Positions 8,211-15,610 of a stretch of DNA of 26,689 nt are shown here, piece after piece; the stretch's first letter is position 1; each line of letters begins with the position of its first letter. Both the position numbers and the translations under genes were made by a program. Origin of the DNA: Pseudomonadota bacterium (GTDB lineage: Bacteria; Pseudomonadota; Gammaproteobacteria; Xanthomonadales; Xanthomonadaceae); NCBI GenBank assembly GCA_023392975.1, contig JAEWNA010000018.1, positions 1 to 26,689 on the forward strand. The letters are read 5' to 3'. The notes under the pieces were generated by a model that saw only the letters and a list, made by a program, of their open reading frames with translations, was not told the origin of the DNA and ran no database searches.

Positions 8211-8245
8211 AAAAAACGCCCGGACCGGGTCAACCGGGCCGGGCG
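8211..8245 (-). terminator. Rho-independent terminator of secreted-family gene 2
   Basis: On the minus strand a 12-bp stem with one mismatch (plus 8217-8228 with 8234-8245, loop GTCAA) is followed by six T residues (plus A run 8211-8216). It lies 37 nt after the stop at 8283 and insulates copy 2 from copy 1. Confidence 0.88.
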
Positions 8246-8282
8246 CTGTCGATGGCAACGAACTGCGGTGGAGCCGAAGACG

Positions 8283-9344
8283 TCAGGGACGGCCCGGCGT
8301 GCGGCAGCAGCGGCCGTAGGCCACGCCTTCGTTCGCGGCGGTGCCCTGGTTGTTGAAGGCGCAGTAGTAGGCCTCGGCATCGGAAACGATCCGGCTGGTC
8401 ACGATCCGGCCGTCGAAGCTCGACATGCTGCAGCCGCCGCCGGTCATCACGTAGCCGTCCGCGCAGGTCGGCGAGAGCACGCTGCCGAACGCACCGGGAT
8501 TGATCGCTTCCGGCAGCGAGCTGACCTCGGTGCAATCCAGCGCCGTCGCCTGCGGGTGGATGTAGTAGCCGACGAGATCGGCGACCAGGTGCGTGCCGGC
8601 ATACGTGTAGACGCTGAGGTCCTGGGTGTCGTCGTCCTGGTTGAGCTTGACGATGGCCAGGTTGCCGCGGATGTCGCCGGCGACGTAGTTCACGGTCGCC
8701 GCCAGCGGCTTGGTCCCGCCGAAGGGATACGCGGTGATGTAACCGGCCGCCGTCGGCGACACTACGGTGAAGTTGATCACGGCGGCCGCGAACGGCCCGG
8801 CAGCGGACACACCGCAGTCGCTCGCATCGCCACCCTGGGCGGCGAAGCTGGCGGTTTCGGAGACGTTGAAGTTGCGCTCGCCGTTGGCGGGGATCGTGCC
8901 GCCCGCGACGCGGGTATCGATGATGCGGCAGGGCGTGACCGGGACGAACACCAGGTCGTTCGCGATCTCGCCCAGCGCCTTGGTCGGGCGACGCAGCGAG
9001 CCGTTCGACATGGCAGCGATCAGGTTGCCGGAGGCGGTCCGGCCACGGCTGTCGGTCAGGAAGGCATCGTTCATGGCGCGGAACGTGGGCGCGTTCGCGG
9101 CGACGCTCAGGCTGCCGAGCGAAGCCTTGGCGAAGATCGGACCCATGTCGCGGGCCCATTCGTGCACGTCGGCACCGTAGACGCGCTGCACGTGGACGCC
9201 CCACTTGAGGACGATGCGGTGGACCAGTTCGCCGCGCACGGTGCGCGGCTTGCCCGCGGCATCGGCAACGCCGGGGATGGCCAGACAGGAGACGAACGAA
9301 AGGACGCAGGCCAGGACGGCCGCGGCAGGCGGACGGAACTTCAC
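8283..9344 (-). CDS. Exported Cys-rich family protein, copy 2, 353 aa
   Basis: The start is GTG at 9344, chosen because GAGGAG precedes it by 9 nt and it opens the signal peptide KFRPPAAAVLACVLSFV (cleavage near ADA-A, residue 29). A longer ATG frame upstream has no family similarity. The same three parts occur as in the neighbours: the KWGVHVQ/ADVHEWARDMGP module, the core with VTPCRIIDTRVAGG, INFTVVSPTAAGYITAYP, NYVAGDIRGNLAIVKL and THLVADLVGYY, and the C-terminal scaffold CADGYVMTGGGC, a 22-residue loop, then C-X17-CC. The TGGGC variant is typical of cysteine modules in exported bacterial proteins. The core is clearly paralogous to copies 1 and 3, while the C-terminal loop is not alignable. 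Function unknown. Confidence 0.9.
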   Translation of the reverse strand: MKFRPPAAAVLACVLSFVSCLAIPGVADAAGKPRTVRGELVHRIVLKWGVHVQRVYGADVHEWARDMGPIFAKASLGSLSVAANAPTFRAMNDAFLTDSRGRTASGNLIAAMSNGSLRRPTKALGEIANDLVFVPVTPCRIIDTRVAGGTIPANGERNFNVSETASFAAQGGDASDCGVSAAGPFAAAVINFTVVSPTAAGYITAYPFGGTKPLAATVNYVAGDIRGNLAIVKLNQDDDTQDLSVYTYAGTHLVADLVGYYIHPQATALDCTEVSSLPEAINPGAFGSVLSPTCADGYVMTGGGCSMSSFDGRIVTSRIVSDAEAYYCAFNNQGTAANEGVAYGRCCRTPGRP

Positions 9345-9371
9345 GGTGCGGAACTCCTCGGAGGAAGGATG

Positions 9372-9394
9372 GCCGCCCGGACCCCCCGGGCGGC
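9372..9394 (-). promoter_or_regulatory. Hairpin in the leader of secreted-family gene 2
   Basis: GCCGCCCGG (9372-9380) pairs with CCGGGCGGC (9386-9394) over a 5-nt loop, 28 nt upstream of the GTG start. There is no U-tract, so a leader structure is as likely as a terminator. Confidence 0.3.
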
Positions 9395-9491
9395 ATGAGG
9401 GCCGCCTATGGTGCCTGATCCGGATGACGGAAGTCAGACACCCCGGGCCATCGCCCTGCCCCGTCGCTCCCGGAACATCCTCGTGCGCCTG

Positions 9492-9524
9492 AAAAACCAC
9501 GGGCCCGCATGTGCGGGCCCGTGG
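9492..9524 (-). terminator. Rho-independent terminator of secreted-family gene 3
   Basis: CCACGGGCCCGCA (9497-9509) and TGCGGGCCCGTGG (9512-9524) form a near-perfect GC-rich stem. On the minus strand it is followed by five T residues (plus A run 9492-9496). It lies 24 nt after the stop codon at 9549. Confidence 0.9.
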
Positions 9525-9548
9525 CGTGCGAACGGATGCGAACCCGAC

Positions 9549-10577
9549 TCAGTTGTAGCGCGCCCGGCAGCAGGTGCGCGAGGCGCGGAGCTGGGCAGTG
9601 CCCGAGGAGTTGTTCTGCGCGGAGCAGGTGCCGCCGGAGAAGTACACGAACGGCATCTGCCAGGTCGACGACTGGCAATTGGTGGCCGTCTGGGTATAGC
9701 CGGTGGGGCACGCCGGGGCATTGGTGTTGTTCGTGGAGCCGGCGGTGACGTCGCTGATCGTCTGGCCGGAGTCCACGCACTCGAACGCCAGCGTGCCCGG
9801 ATTGCGGTAGTAGCCCACGATGTCGGCCACCAGGTGGGTCTGGGCGAAGCTGTAGACGCTCAGTTCGGAGGCGGACGCGCCCTGGTCCAGCTTGACCACG
9901 GCGAAGTTGCCGCGGATGTCGCCGGCGGTGTAGTTCACCGTCGCCGCCAGCGGCTGCGTGGTCAGGAACGGGAACGCCGTGATGTAACCGGCGGCCGAGG
10001 GCGTGACCACGGTGAAGTTGATCGCCGCGGCCGCGAAGCTGCCCGCACTGCCGGCGCCGCCGCAGTCGCTGGCATCGCCACCCTGGAAGCTGTAGCTCGA
10101 CACCGCCGTCACGTCGAAATTGCGGGTGGTGTTCGCCGCGATCGCGCCGCCGGCGACACGGGTGTCGATGATGCGGCACGGCGTGATCGGCACGAAGATC
10201 AGGTCCTTGTCGGCATCGCCGAAGACCTTGGCCGCGGCGTCCGGCAGGGTCTTCGCCACGCCGGCCGGGACCGCGCCGGGCGTTCCGCTCTTGGCGAGCA
10301 GCTCGTTGTTCATCTGGTCGAAGGTGCGCGCATCCGCGGCGCGGCGCAGGCTGTCCAGCGACGCCTTGGCGAACACCGGGGTCATCCCGTTCGCCCAGTT
10401 GCGCACGTCGGCGCGATACGCTTCCTGCACGTGGCCGCCCCACTTGAGGACGATCTGGCGAACCAGTTCTCCGCGCTCCGAGCGGGCCTGGGTCCCGGCA
10501 GCGAGCGCGTCCTGGCTGATGGCGACGAGGGGCAGCGCAAGCGCGAGGCAGGCGACGAGCAGATTCGGTCTTTTCAC
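9549..10577 (-). CDS. Exported Cys-rich family protein, copy 3, 342 aa
   Basis: The start is GTG at 10577 with AAGG 10 nt upstream; another in-frame GTG at 10586 would overlap that site and is less likely. The signal peptide (KRPNLLVACLALALPLVAI, cleavage near ALA-A, residue 27) precedes the shared module (ELVRQIVLKWGGHVQ, ADVRNWANGMTP). The core has ITPCRIIDTRVAGG, INFTVVTPSAAGYITAFP, NYTAGDIRGNFAVVKL and THLVADIVGYY. The C-terminal scaffold is CPTGYTQTATNC, a 16-residue loop (the shortest of the three), then C-X17-CC. It is closest to copy 1 in the core. The gene has its own terminator and is divergent from the M13 peptidase gene. Function unknown. Confidence 0.9.
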   Translation of the reverse strand: MKRPNLLVACLALALPLVAISQDALAAGTQARSERGELVRQIVLKWGGHVQEAYRADVRNWANGMTPVFAKASLDSLRRAADARTFDQMNNELLAKSGTPGAVPAGVAKTLPDAAAKVFGDADKDLIFVPITPCRIIDTRVAGGAIAANTTRNFDVTAVSSYSFQGGDASDCGGAGSAGSFAAAAINFTVVTPSAAGYITAFPFLTTQPLAATVNYTAGDIRGNFAVVKLDQGASASELSVYSFAQTHLVADIVGYYRNPGTLAFECVDSGQTISDVTAGSTNNTNAPACPTGYTQTATNCQSSTWQMPFVYFSGGTCSAQNNSSGTAQLRASRTCCRARYN

Positions 10578-10617
10578 GGGATTCACCTTGGAATGGAGTA
10601 GGGATGGACGGATCGCA

Positions 10618-10633
10618 TCGAGGCGCGCCTCGA
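10618..10633. repeat. 16-bp perfect palindrome, possible operator
   Basis: TCGAGGCGCGCCTCGA is self-complementary and lies in the 220-bp divergent region between secreted-family copy 3 and the M13 peptidase gene, 40 bp from the GTG start of copy 3. It could be an operator, but its GC content makes chance occurrence plausible. Confidence 0.25.
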
Positions 10634-10732
10634 CCGGTCCCGTTCTGTTCAACGCCAAGTCCATCGTCGAGGGGACAGCGCAGGTCGCCGTCGGCATGAC
10701 CTTCGACACCGGACTGCGGCGACGCCCGGCGC

Positions 10733-10738
10733 TAGAGT
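10733..10738 (+). promoter_or_regulatory. Candidate -10 element (TAGAGT) of M13 peptidase gene
   Basis: TAGAGT within GCGCTAGAGTCG lies 59 nt before the GTG start at 10798. It matches the TAnnnT pattern seen at 1243 and 22143. No clear -35 is present. Confidence 0.35.
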
Positions 10739-10797
10739 CGCGGCACGCCCCGGACCGGGGCCCGCCCTCATCCCACGCCCTCCGGGCCGGAGACACC

Positions 10798-12909
10798 GTG
10801 AACGCACGTCCTTCCGCTTCCCCCAAACCCCGCCAGCTCCTGCTCTCCGCCGCCGTGGCCGTCGCCGTCGCGGGCACCGCCCTGCTGGGCGCCGATGCCG
10901 CGTTCGCCGCCAAGGCCGGCAACACGGCCGCACCGATGCTCGACCAGAGCAAGCTGCCGCCGTTCAACCAGTTCAAGGCGACCGACGTCGATGCCTCGAA
11001 GAACATCTGCAACGACTTCGGCGACTACGTGAACGGCAAGTGGCTCGCCTCGAATCCGATCCCGGGCGATCGCACCTCCTGGGGCGCGTTCGAGATGCTC
11101 GCCGAGCGCTCGCTGGCCGTGCAGCACCAGTTGGTCGAGCGCGCCGCCGCCGATCCCAAGGCGACCGGCGTGGAGAAGCTGATCGGCGACTTCTGGGCCA
11201 CCGGCATGGACGAGAAGGCGATCGAGGCGCAGGGCATCAAGCCGCTGCAGAGCCGACTGGCCGCGATCGACGGCCTCACCGACGGCGCCTCGGTCGCGCA
11301 GTACCTGCGCGACACCGCCGCCCGCGGCGAGAACGCCCTGTTCGGCTTCGGCCCGAGCCCGGACTTCAAGGACTCCAACGTCAACATCGCCTACGCCTTC
11401 CAGGGCGGCCTGGGCCTGCCCGACAAGGCCTATTACTTCGACGCCGACAAGCAGGACAAGCTCGAGGCCTACGAAAAGCACGTCGCCAAGGTGCTAGCGC
11501 TGTCGGGCATCCCGGCCGCCGACGCCGCGAAGCAGGCGAAGGACGTGGTCGCGTTCGAGACCCGCCTTGCCGGCGTGTCCAAGTCCAGCGAGGATCTGTC
11601 GCGGGACATGGCGCTGTCCTACAACCCAGTGACCCCGGCCCAGGCCGACGCGCTCGCCCCCAACTTCCCGTGGACGAAGTTCTTCGAATCGCAGGGCGTC
11701 GCGGTGCCGACGATGTTCTCGCTGGCGATCCCCGCCTTCCACCAGGAAGTCAGCAAGATGATCGCCGACACCCCGGTCGCGGCCTGGAAGAGCTACCTGC
11801 GCTTCCACACCGTGGACGGCGCCTCGCCGTTCCTCAGCTCGGCCTTCGTCACGGAGAACTTCGACTTCTACAGCCGCACCATGCGCGGCCAGAAGGAAAT
11901 GAAGCCGCGCTGGAAGCGCGTGCTCGGCACGATCGAAGGCGAAGCCGGTGAAGCACTGGGCCAGCTGTACGTGAAGGCGGCGTTCCCCGCCGAGTCCAAG
12001 GTGCGCATGGAGCAGCTGGTGCACAACCTCAGCGACGCGCTCAAGGTCCGCATCGAGCAGCTGGCCTGGATGAGCCCCGAAACCAAGCAGAAGGCGCTGG
12101 AGAAGTGGGCGGCGTTCACGCCGAAGATCGGCTATCCCGACAAATGGCGCGATTTCTCCGGCCTGAAGACCTCGCGCAGCAGCTACGTCGACAACATCCT
12201 CGCGGGCAACGCCTTCAACTACCGCTTCGAACTGGACAAGATCGGCAAGCCGGTGGACAAGACCGAATGGGGCATGAGCCCGCAGACGGTCAACGCCTAC
12301 TACAACCCGCAGCAGAACGAGATCGTGTTCCCAGCGGCGATCCTGCAGCCGCCGTTCTTCGATCCCAAGGCGGACGATGCGGTGAACTACGGCGGCATCG
12401 GCACGGTGATCGGCCATGAGATGACCCACGGCTACGACGACCAGGGCAGCCGCTTCGGCCCCACCGGCAACTTCGAGAACTGGTGGACCGACGCCGACGC
12501 CAAGGGCTTCGCCGCGCTCACCGACAAGCTGGTCGCCCAGTTCGACGCCTACGAGGCCATCCCCGGCAAGCACATCAACGGCAAGCTGACCCTGGGCGAG
12601 AACATCGCCGACCTCGGCGGCATCAACATCGCCTACGACGCCATGCGCCACGCCACCGCCGGCAAGCCCGACCCGATGATCGACGGCCTGACCCGCGACC
12701 AGCGCTTCTTCCTGAACTTCGGCACCATCTGGCGCCGCAACTTCACGCCGAAGGAACTGGACGTGCGCCTGGTCACCGATCCACACGCCCCGGCGAACTT
12801 CCGCGCGATCGGCGCGCCGTCGAACATGCCGGCGTTCGCGCAGGCGTTCCAGTGCAAGGTCGGCGACGCCATGGTCCGCGACGGCGACAAGCGCGTCCAG
12901 ATCTGGTGA
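10798..12909 (+). CDS. M13 family zinc metallopeptidase (neprilysin/PepO type), 703 aa
   Basis: The start is GTG at 10798 with GGAG 5 nt upstream. Residues 1-37 form a signal peptide ending near AFA-A, so the enzyme acts in the periplasm or outside. The N-terminal M13 domain has the usual start (NICNDFGDYVNGKW). The catalytic domain contains NAYYNPQQNEIVFPAA, the zinc motif HEMTH (His540, Glu541, His544) and the third ligand in GENIAD (Glu601, Asp605). The substrate-binding segment HAPANFR and the C-terminal FQCKVGDAM and QIW ends are also present. All catalytic residues are intact, so it should be an active oligoendopeptidase of normal family length. A second, degenerate M13 gene lies at 22177. 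The frame extends upstream past the start as a shadow. Confidence 0.95.
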   Translation: MNARPSASPKPRQLLLSAAVAVAVAGTALLGADAAFAAKAGNTAAPMLDQSKLPPFNQFKATDVDASKNICNDFGDYVNGKWLASNPIPGDRTSWGAFEMLAERSLAVQHQLVERAAADPKATGVEKLIGDFWATGMDEKAIEAQGIKPLQSRLAAIDGLTDGASVAQYLRDTAARGENALFGFGPSPDFKDSNVNIAYAFQGGLGLPDKAYYFDADKQDKLEAYEKHVAKVLALSGIPAADAAKQAKDVVAFETRLAGVSKSSEDLSRDMALSYNPVTPAQADALAPNFPWTKFFESQGVAVPTMFSLAIPAFHQEVSKMIADTPVAAWKSYLRFHTVDGASPFLSSAFVTENFDFYSRTMRGQKEMKPRWKRVLGTIEGEAGEALGQLYVKAAFPAESKVRMEQLVHNLSDALKVRIEQLAWMSPETKQKALEKWAAFTPKIGYPDKWRDFSGLKTSRSSYVDNILAGNAFNYRFELDKIGKPVDKTEWGMSPQTVNAYYNPQQNEIVFPAAILQPPFFDPKADDAVNYGGIGTVIGHEMTHGYDDQGSRFGPTGNFENWWTDADAKGFAALTDKLVAQFDAYEAIPGKHINGKLTLGENIADLGGINIAYDAMRHATAGKPDPMIDGLTRDQRFFLNFGTIWRRNFTPKELDVRLVTDPHAPANFRAIGAPSNMPAFAQAFQCKVGDAMVRDGDKRVQIW

Positions 12910-12916
12910 CGCGTCA

Positions 12917-12947
12917 GGCCGGACGACGCTGTCCGCGTCGTCCGGCC
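12917..12947 (+). terminator. Strong hairpin after M13 peptidase gene
   Basis: GGCCGGACGACGC (12917-12929) pairs perfectly with GCGTCGTCCGGCC (12935-12947), a 13-bp stem with loop TGTCC, 7 nt after the stop codon. There is no U-tract. Confidence 0.55.
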
Positions 12948-12961
12948 CCGGCGGCATGCGA

Positions 12962-12989
12962 CGAAGGCCCGGCCCGCTCCGGGCCTTCG
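12962..12989 (+). terminator. Second hairpin after M13 peptidase gene
   Basis: CGAAGGCCCGG (12962-12972) pairs with CCGGGCCTTCG (12979-12989), an 11-bp stem with a 6-nt loop, followed by the weakly T-rich GTCGTTG. With the preceding hairpin it forms a tandem terminator that separates the peptidase from the sigma-factor promoter 11 bp downstream. Confidence 0.65.
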
Positions 12990-13000
12990 GTCGTTGCGGC

Positions 13001-13027
13001 TGCATCCGTCCGACCGCTCGCGCCGTA
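13001..13027 (+). promoter_or_regulatory. Candidate ECF-type promoter of the sigma factor gene (TGCATCC-N16-CGTA)
   Basis: TGCATCC at 13001-13007 and CGTA at 13024-13027 are separated by exactly 16 bp. The identical arrangement occurs at 14599-14625 upstream of the desaturase gene. A CATCC-like -35 and a CG-containing -10 are typical of ECF sigma promoters, and autoregulation is usual for this class. A start point near 13034 would leave a leader of about 160 nt before the ATG at 13193. No experimental support can be seen in sequence. Confidence 0.6.
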
Positions 13028-13192
13028 CTCCCCGGCGTGGACCTCGTGACGACCATCCCGCCATTCCTCCGCCTCCCGCGCGTACACGCGCACCGCACGC
13101 TCGTGCATCCTGCACCACGCCCGCGCATGGCCTTGTCCCGACGGACGATGTCCGTGAACATGAGCCCCCCGTCTTTCCCCTGGACACCCCGG

Positions 13193-13762
13193 ATGTCCCA
13201 GACCGCGCCACCATCGCAGGACACCGCTCCGCTCGATGCCCTGCTGTCGTCCGTGGCCGAGGGCGACCGGGCGGCATTCGAGGCGCTCTATCGTGCCGCG
13301 TCCTCCCGCCTGTTCGCCATCTGCCTGCGCCTGCTGCAGGATCGTGCGGAGGCCGAGGACGTGCTGCAGGAAGTCTTCGTCGCGATCTGGAACAAGGCAC
13401 ACCAGTTCGATCCGGCGCGTGCCGGCGCGGCCGCCTGGCTGGCGACGATCGCCCGCAATCGCGCGGTGGATCGCCTGCGTGCGCTGCCGGCCCGCGGCGC
13501 ACTGGCGTCGATCGACGTGGCGGGGGAGATCGCCGACGGTGGCGCCTCGCCGCTGCAGACCGCCACCGCGGCCGACGACCGCACGCGTCTGGAAGCGTGC
13601 ATGGAGCAGCTCGAACCGCGCCGCCGCGGCCTGATCCGCGCCGCGTTCTTCGACGGCTCCACCTACGAGGAGCTGGCCGAACGCATCGCCTCGCCGCTGG
13701 GTTCGGTCAAGAGCTGGATCCGCCGCGGCCTGCTGCAACTGCGCGGATGCCTCGACGCATGA
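13193..13762 (+). CDS. ECF-type RNA polymerase sigma factor, 189 aa
   Basis: Region 2 spans about residues 25-95: FEALYRAASSRLFAIC, the core-binding DRAEAEDVLQEVF (50-62), then AWLATIARNRAVDRLR. Region 4 is near the C-terminus: LEPRRRGLIRAAFFDGSTYEELAER, then PLGSVKSWIRRGL as the DNA-recognition helix. The start is not settled. The ATG at 13193 gives the usual short N-terminus, but in-frame ATGs at 13148 and 13160 are possible and none has a strong Shine-Dalgarno. The stop overlaps the anti-sigma start (ATGA), so the pair is translationally coupled. The sequence and partner suit the SigK/RskA-like ECF group. The TGCATCC-N16-CGTA string upstream and before the desaturase operon suggests that it controls itself and the lipid genes. 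Confidence 0.92.
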   Translation: MSQTAPPSQDTAPLDALLSSVAEGDRAAFEALYRAASSRLFAICLRLLQDRAEAEDVLQEVFVAIWNKAHQFDPARAGAAAWLATIARNRAVDRLRALPARGALASIDVAGEIADGGASPLQTATAADDRTRLEACMEQLEPRRRGLIRAAFFDGSTYEELAERIASPLGSVKSWIRRGLLQLRGCLDA

Positions 13763-14574
13763 ACATCCGCGACCTCCACGACCAGGATTTCGAGGGCCGC
13801 GAGCCGCCCTCCGCCGACCTGCTGGCCGGCGAATACGTGCTGGGCGTGCTCGACGCCGAGCAGCGCCGCGAGGCCGCGGAACGCATCGAACGCGACCCCG
13901 GCTTCGCCCGGCTGGTCGCCGACTGGGAGCGCCGGCTCGCGCCGCTGCTGGCCGACCTGTACGCCGCCGACCCGGGCCGGATCGACGTGCCCGCGCATGT
14001 CTGGCCGCGGATCCGCACCCGGCTCGGCTGGACGGCGGTGGGCGATTCCGCTCCCCCGAAGCCCGGGCTGTGGCAGAACGCGGGCGTCTGGCGCGCGGTC
14101 GCCGGGCTGGCCGCGGCGGCCGCGATCGCCGCGATCGCGATCGGCCCGCTGGGCCTGTTCCGGCCGGTCGACACCGGGCCGGTACCGGTCGTGGTCACAC
14201 CACCGGTACCGCCACCGGTCGAGGACCCGAACGCGCCGAAGCCGGTCACCACCCTCGCCCACGACGACGGTTCGCCGGGCTGGCTGGCCTCGGTCGACAC
14301 CAGGGCCGGCACCGTGCTGATGGTGCCGGTGCCCGCACCGGCCGACGCGCAGGGCCGCGAGCCGGAACTCTGGCTGATCCCGCCGGGCGGCAAGGCCGAG
14401 TCGCTGGGCATCGTGTCGATCAATCGCTCGCATACGGTCAAGGTGCCCGACGCATTGCGAACCGACCTGTCGAAGGGCGCGGTGCTCGCGATCACGCTGG
14501 AGCCCAAGGGCGGCGCGCCGAACGGCGTGGCCACCGGCCCGATCATCGCCAAGGGCGAGATCGTCCTGCTCTGA
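13759..14574 (+). CDS. Membrane anti-sigma factor, RskA (anti-sigma-K) type, 271 aa
   Basis: The ATG overlaps the sigma stop by 4 bp. Residues about 20-70 form the cytoplasmic sigma-binding helical part (LLAGEYVLGVLDAEQRREA, DPGFARLVADWERRLAPL), a pattern typical of RskA-like proteins. One transmembrane segment follows at about 112-134, then a Pro/Val-rich linker and a periplasmic domain (about 165-271; GWLASVDTRAGTVLM, ELWLIPPGGKAESLG, LAITLEPKGGAP) matching the RskA C-terminal domain. The protein has no cysteine, so it is not a zinc-binding (ZAS/ChrR) anti-sigma factor. Release of the sigma factor would depend on a periplasmic signal and regulated proteolysis, by analogy with RskA. The signal is unknown. 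Confidence 0.9.
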   Translation: MNIRDLHDQDFEGREPPSADLLAGEYVLGVLDAEQRREAAERIERDPGFARLVADWERRLAPLLADLYAADPGRIDVPAHVWPRIRTRLGWTAVGDSAPPKPGLWQNAGVWRAVAGLAAAAAIAAIAIGPLGLFRPVDTGPVPVVVTPPVPPPVEDPNAPKPVTTLAHDDGSPGWLASVDTRAGTVLMVPVPAPADAQGREPELWLIPPGGKAESLGIVSINRSHTVKVPDALRTDLSKGAVLAITLEPKGGAPNGVATGPIIAKGEIVLL

Positions 14575-14598
14575 CCCCGCATCGGGCGCACCGGCAGG

Positions 14599-14625
14599 TG
14601 CATCCGGATCGCCGCGGCCCGCGTA
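14599..14625 (+). promoter_or_regulatory. Candidate ECF-type promoter of the lipid operon (TGCATCC-N16-CGTA)
   Basis: TGCATCC at 14599-14605, a 16-bp spacer, then CGTA at 14622-14625. This repeats the arrangement upstream of the sigma gene; the first eight bases (TGCATCCG) are shared. It sits in the 79-bp gap between the anti-sigma stop and the desaturase start, placing a start point about 20 nt before the ATG at 14654. It marks the desaturase-to-lipocalin genes as probable targets of the adjacent sigma factor. Confidence 0.6.
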
Positions 14626-14653
14626 TCAGGCTGCGGAATCCGAGGAGAACCCG

Positions 14654-15610
14654 ATGCCGTCGTCCCCTGCCTCCCGCGCGGCGCCTGTCCGGACGCGACT
14701 GCTTGCTGCCCTGAGACGCTGGTTCGACACCGCCCAAGCGACGCCCGACGGCGTCGCCGCGGAGGGCATCGACTGGCTGCGCGCACTGCCCTTCCTCGGC
14801 ATGCACCTCGCCTGCCTCGCCGTGTTCGCGGTCGGCGTTTCGCCGGTGGCGGTCGCCACCGCGGTCGCGCTGTACGCGATCCGGATGTTCGCGATCACCG
14901 GCTTCTACCATCGCTACTTCTCGCATCGCACCTTCCGCACCTCGCGCGCGGTGCAGTTCGCGTTCGCGCTGATCGGCGCGTCCTGCGTGCAGCGCGGCCC
15001 ACTGTGGTGGGCGGCGCACCACCGCAACCACCATCGCCACGCCGACACCGAGCGCGACGTGCACTCGCCGAAGGTCCACGGCTTCTGGCGCAGCCATGTC
15101 GGCTGGTTCCTGACCCTCGACGGCTTCCGCACCGATCTCGACCGGGTGCGCGACCTCGCGCGCTACCCCGAACTGCGCTGGCTGGACCGCTTCGACATCC
15201 TCGTCCCGGTGCTGCTGGCGGTGGCGCTGTTCGCGACCGGCGCCGTGCTCGAACGCGTCGCGCCCGGGCTGGGCACCGATGCCTGGCAGATGCTGGTCTG
15301 GGGCTTCTTCGTCTCGACCGTGGCGCTGTTCCACGCCACCGTCACCATCAACTCGCTCGCCCACCGCTTCGGCCGCCGCCGTTTCCCGACCCGCGACGAC
15401 AGCCGCAACAACTGGTGGCTGGCGCTGCTGACCTTCGGCGAAGGCTGGCACAACAACCACCACTTCTTCCCCGGCTCCGCCCGCCAGGGTTTCCGCTGGT
15501 GGGAGATCGACCTGACCTACTACGGCCTGCGCACGCTGGCGCTGCTGGGGCTGGTCCGCGACCTCAAGCCGGTGCCGGCCTGGGTCGCCGCGCGCGCGGA
15601 GGACCGCTGA
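14654..15610 (+). CDS. Membrane fatty acid desaturase (delta-9 type), 318 aa
   Basis: The ATG at 14654 has GAGGAG 6 nt upstream. The di-iron histidine boxes are complete: HRYFSH (86-91), HHRNHH (122-127) and HNNHH (266-270, in GEGWHNNHHF). Hydrophobic segments lie at about 45-83, 95-112 and 185-230, as in membrane desaturases of the acyl-CoA/acyl-lipid delta-9 family, whose usual length is about 300 residues. It should introduce a cis double bond into an acyl chain using O2 and an electron donor. In this operon it could supply the olefinic substrate for the methyltransferases downstream. Its stop overlaps the start of the oxidoreductase gene by one base. The immediate acyl carrier cannot be read from sequence. 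Confidence 0.93.
   Translation: MPSSPASRAAPVRTRLLAALRRWFDTAQATPDGVAAEGIDWLRALPFLGMHLACLAVFAVGVSPVAVATAVALYAIRMFAITGFYHRYFSHRTFRTSRAVQFAFALIGASCVQRGPLWWAAHHRNHHRHADTERDVHSPKVHGFWRSHVGWFLTLDGFRTDLDRVRDLARYPELRWLDRFDILVPVLLAVALFATGAVLERVAPGLGTDAWQMLVWGFFVSTVALFHATVTINSLAHRFGRRRFPTRDDSRNNWWLALLTFGEGWHNNHHFFPGSARQGFRWWEIDLTYYGLRTLALLGLVRDLKPVPAWVAARAEDR

Noticed and set aside
7078..10577. Insertion sequence or composite transposon explaining the three repeated genes.
   Set aside because: No transposase, terminal inverted repeats or target duplications are seen; the similarity is within coding regions, and copies have diverged with separate terminators. Tandem duplication explains it.
13104..13110. 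Another TGCATCC between the sigma promoter and the sigma gene, as a second promoter.
   Set aside because: Sixteen bases downstream there is CATG-like sequence rather than CGTA, so it lacks the second box.
11494..13224. 576-codon minus-strand open frame across the M13 peptidase and sigma genes.
   Set aside because: Antisense to well-supported genes, with the Val/Asp/Arg-rich composition typical of the reverse strand of high-GC genes.
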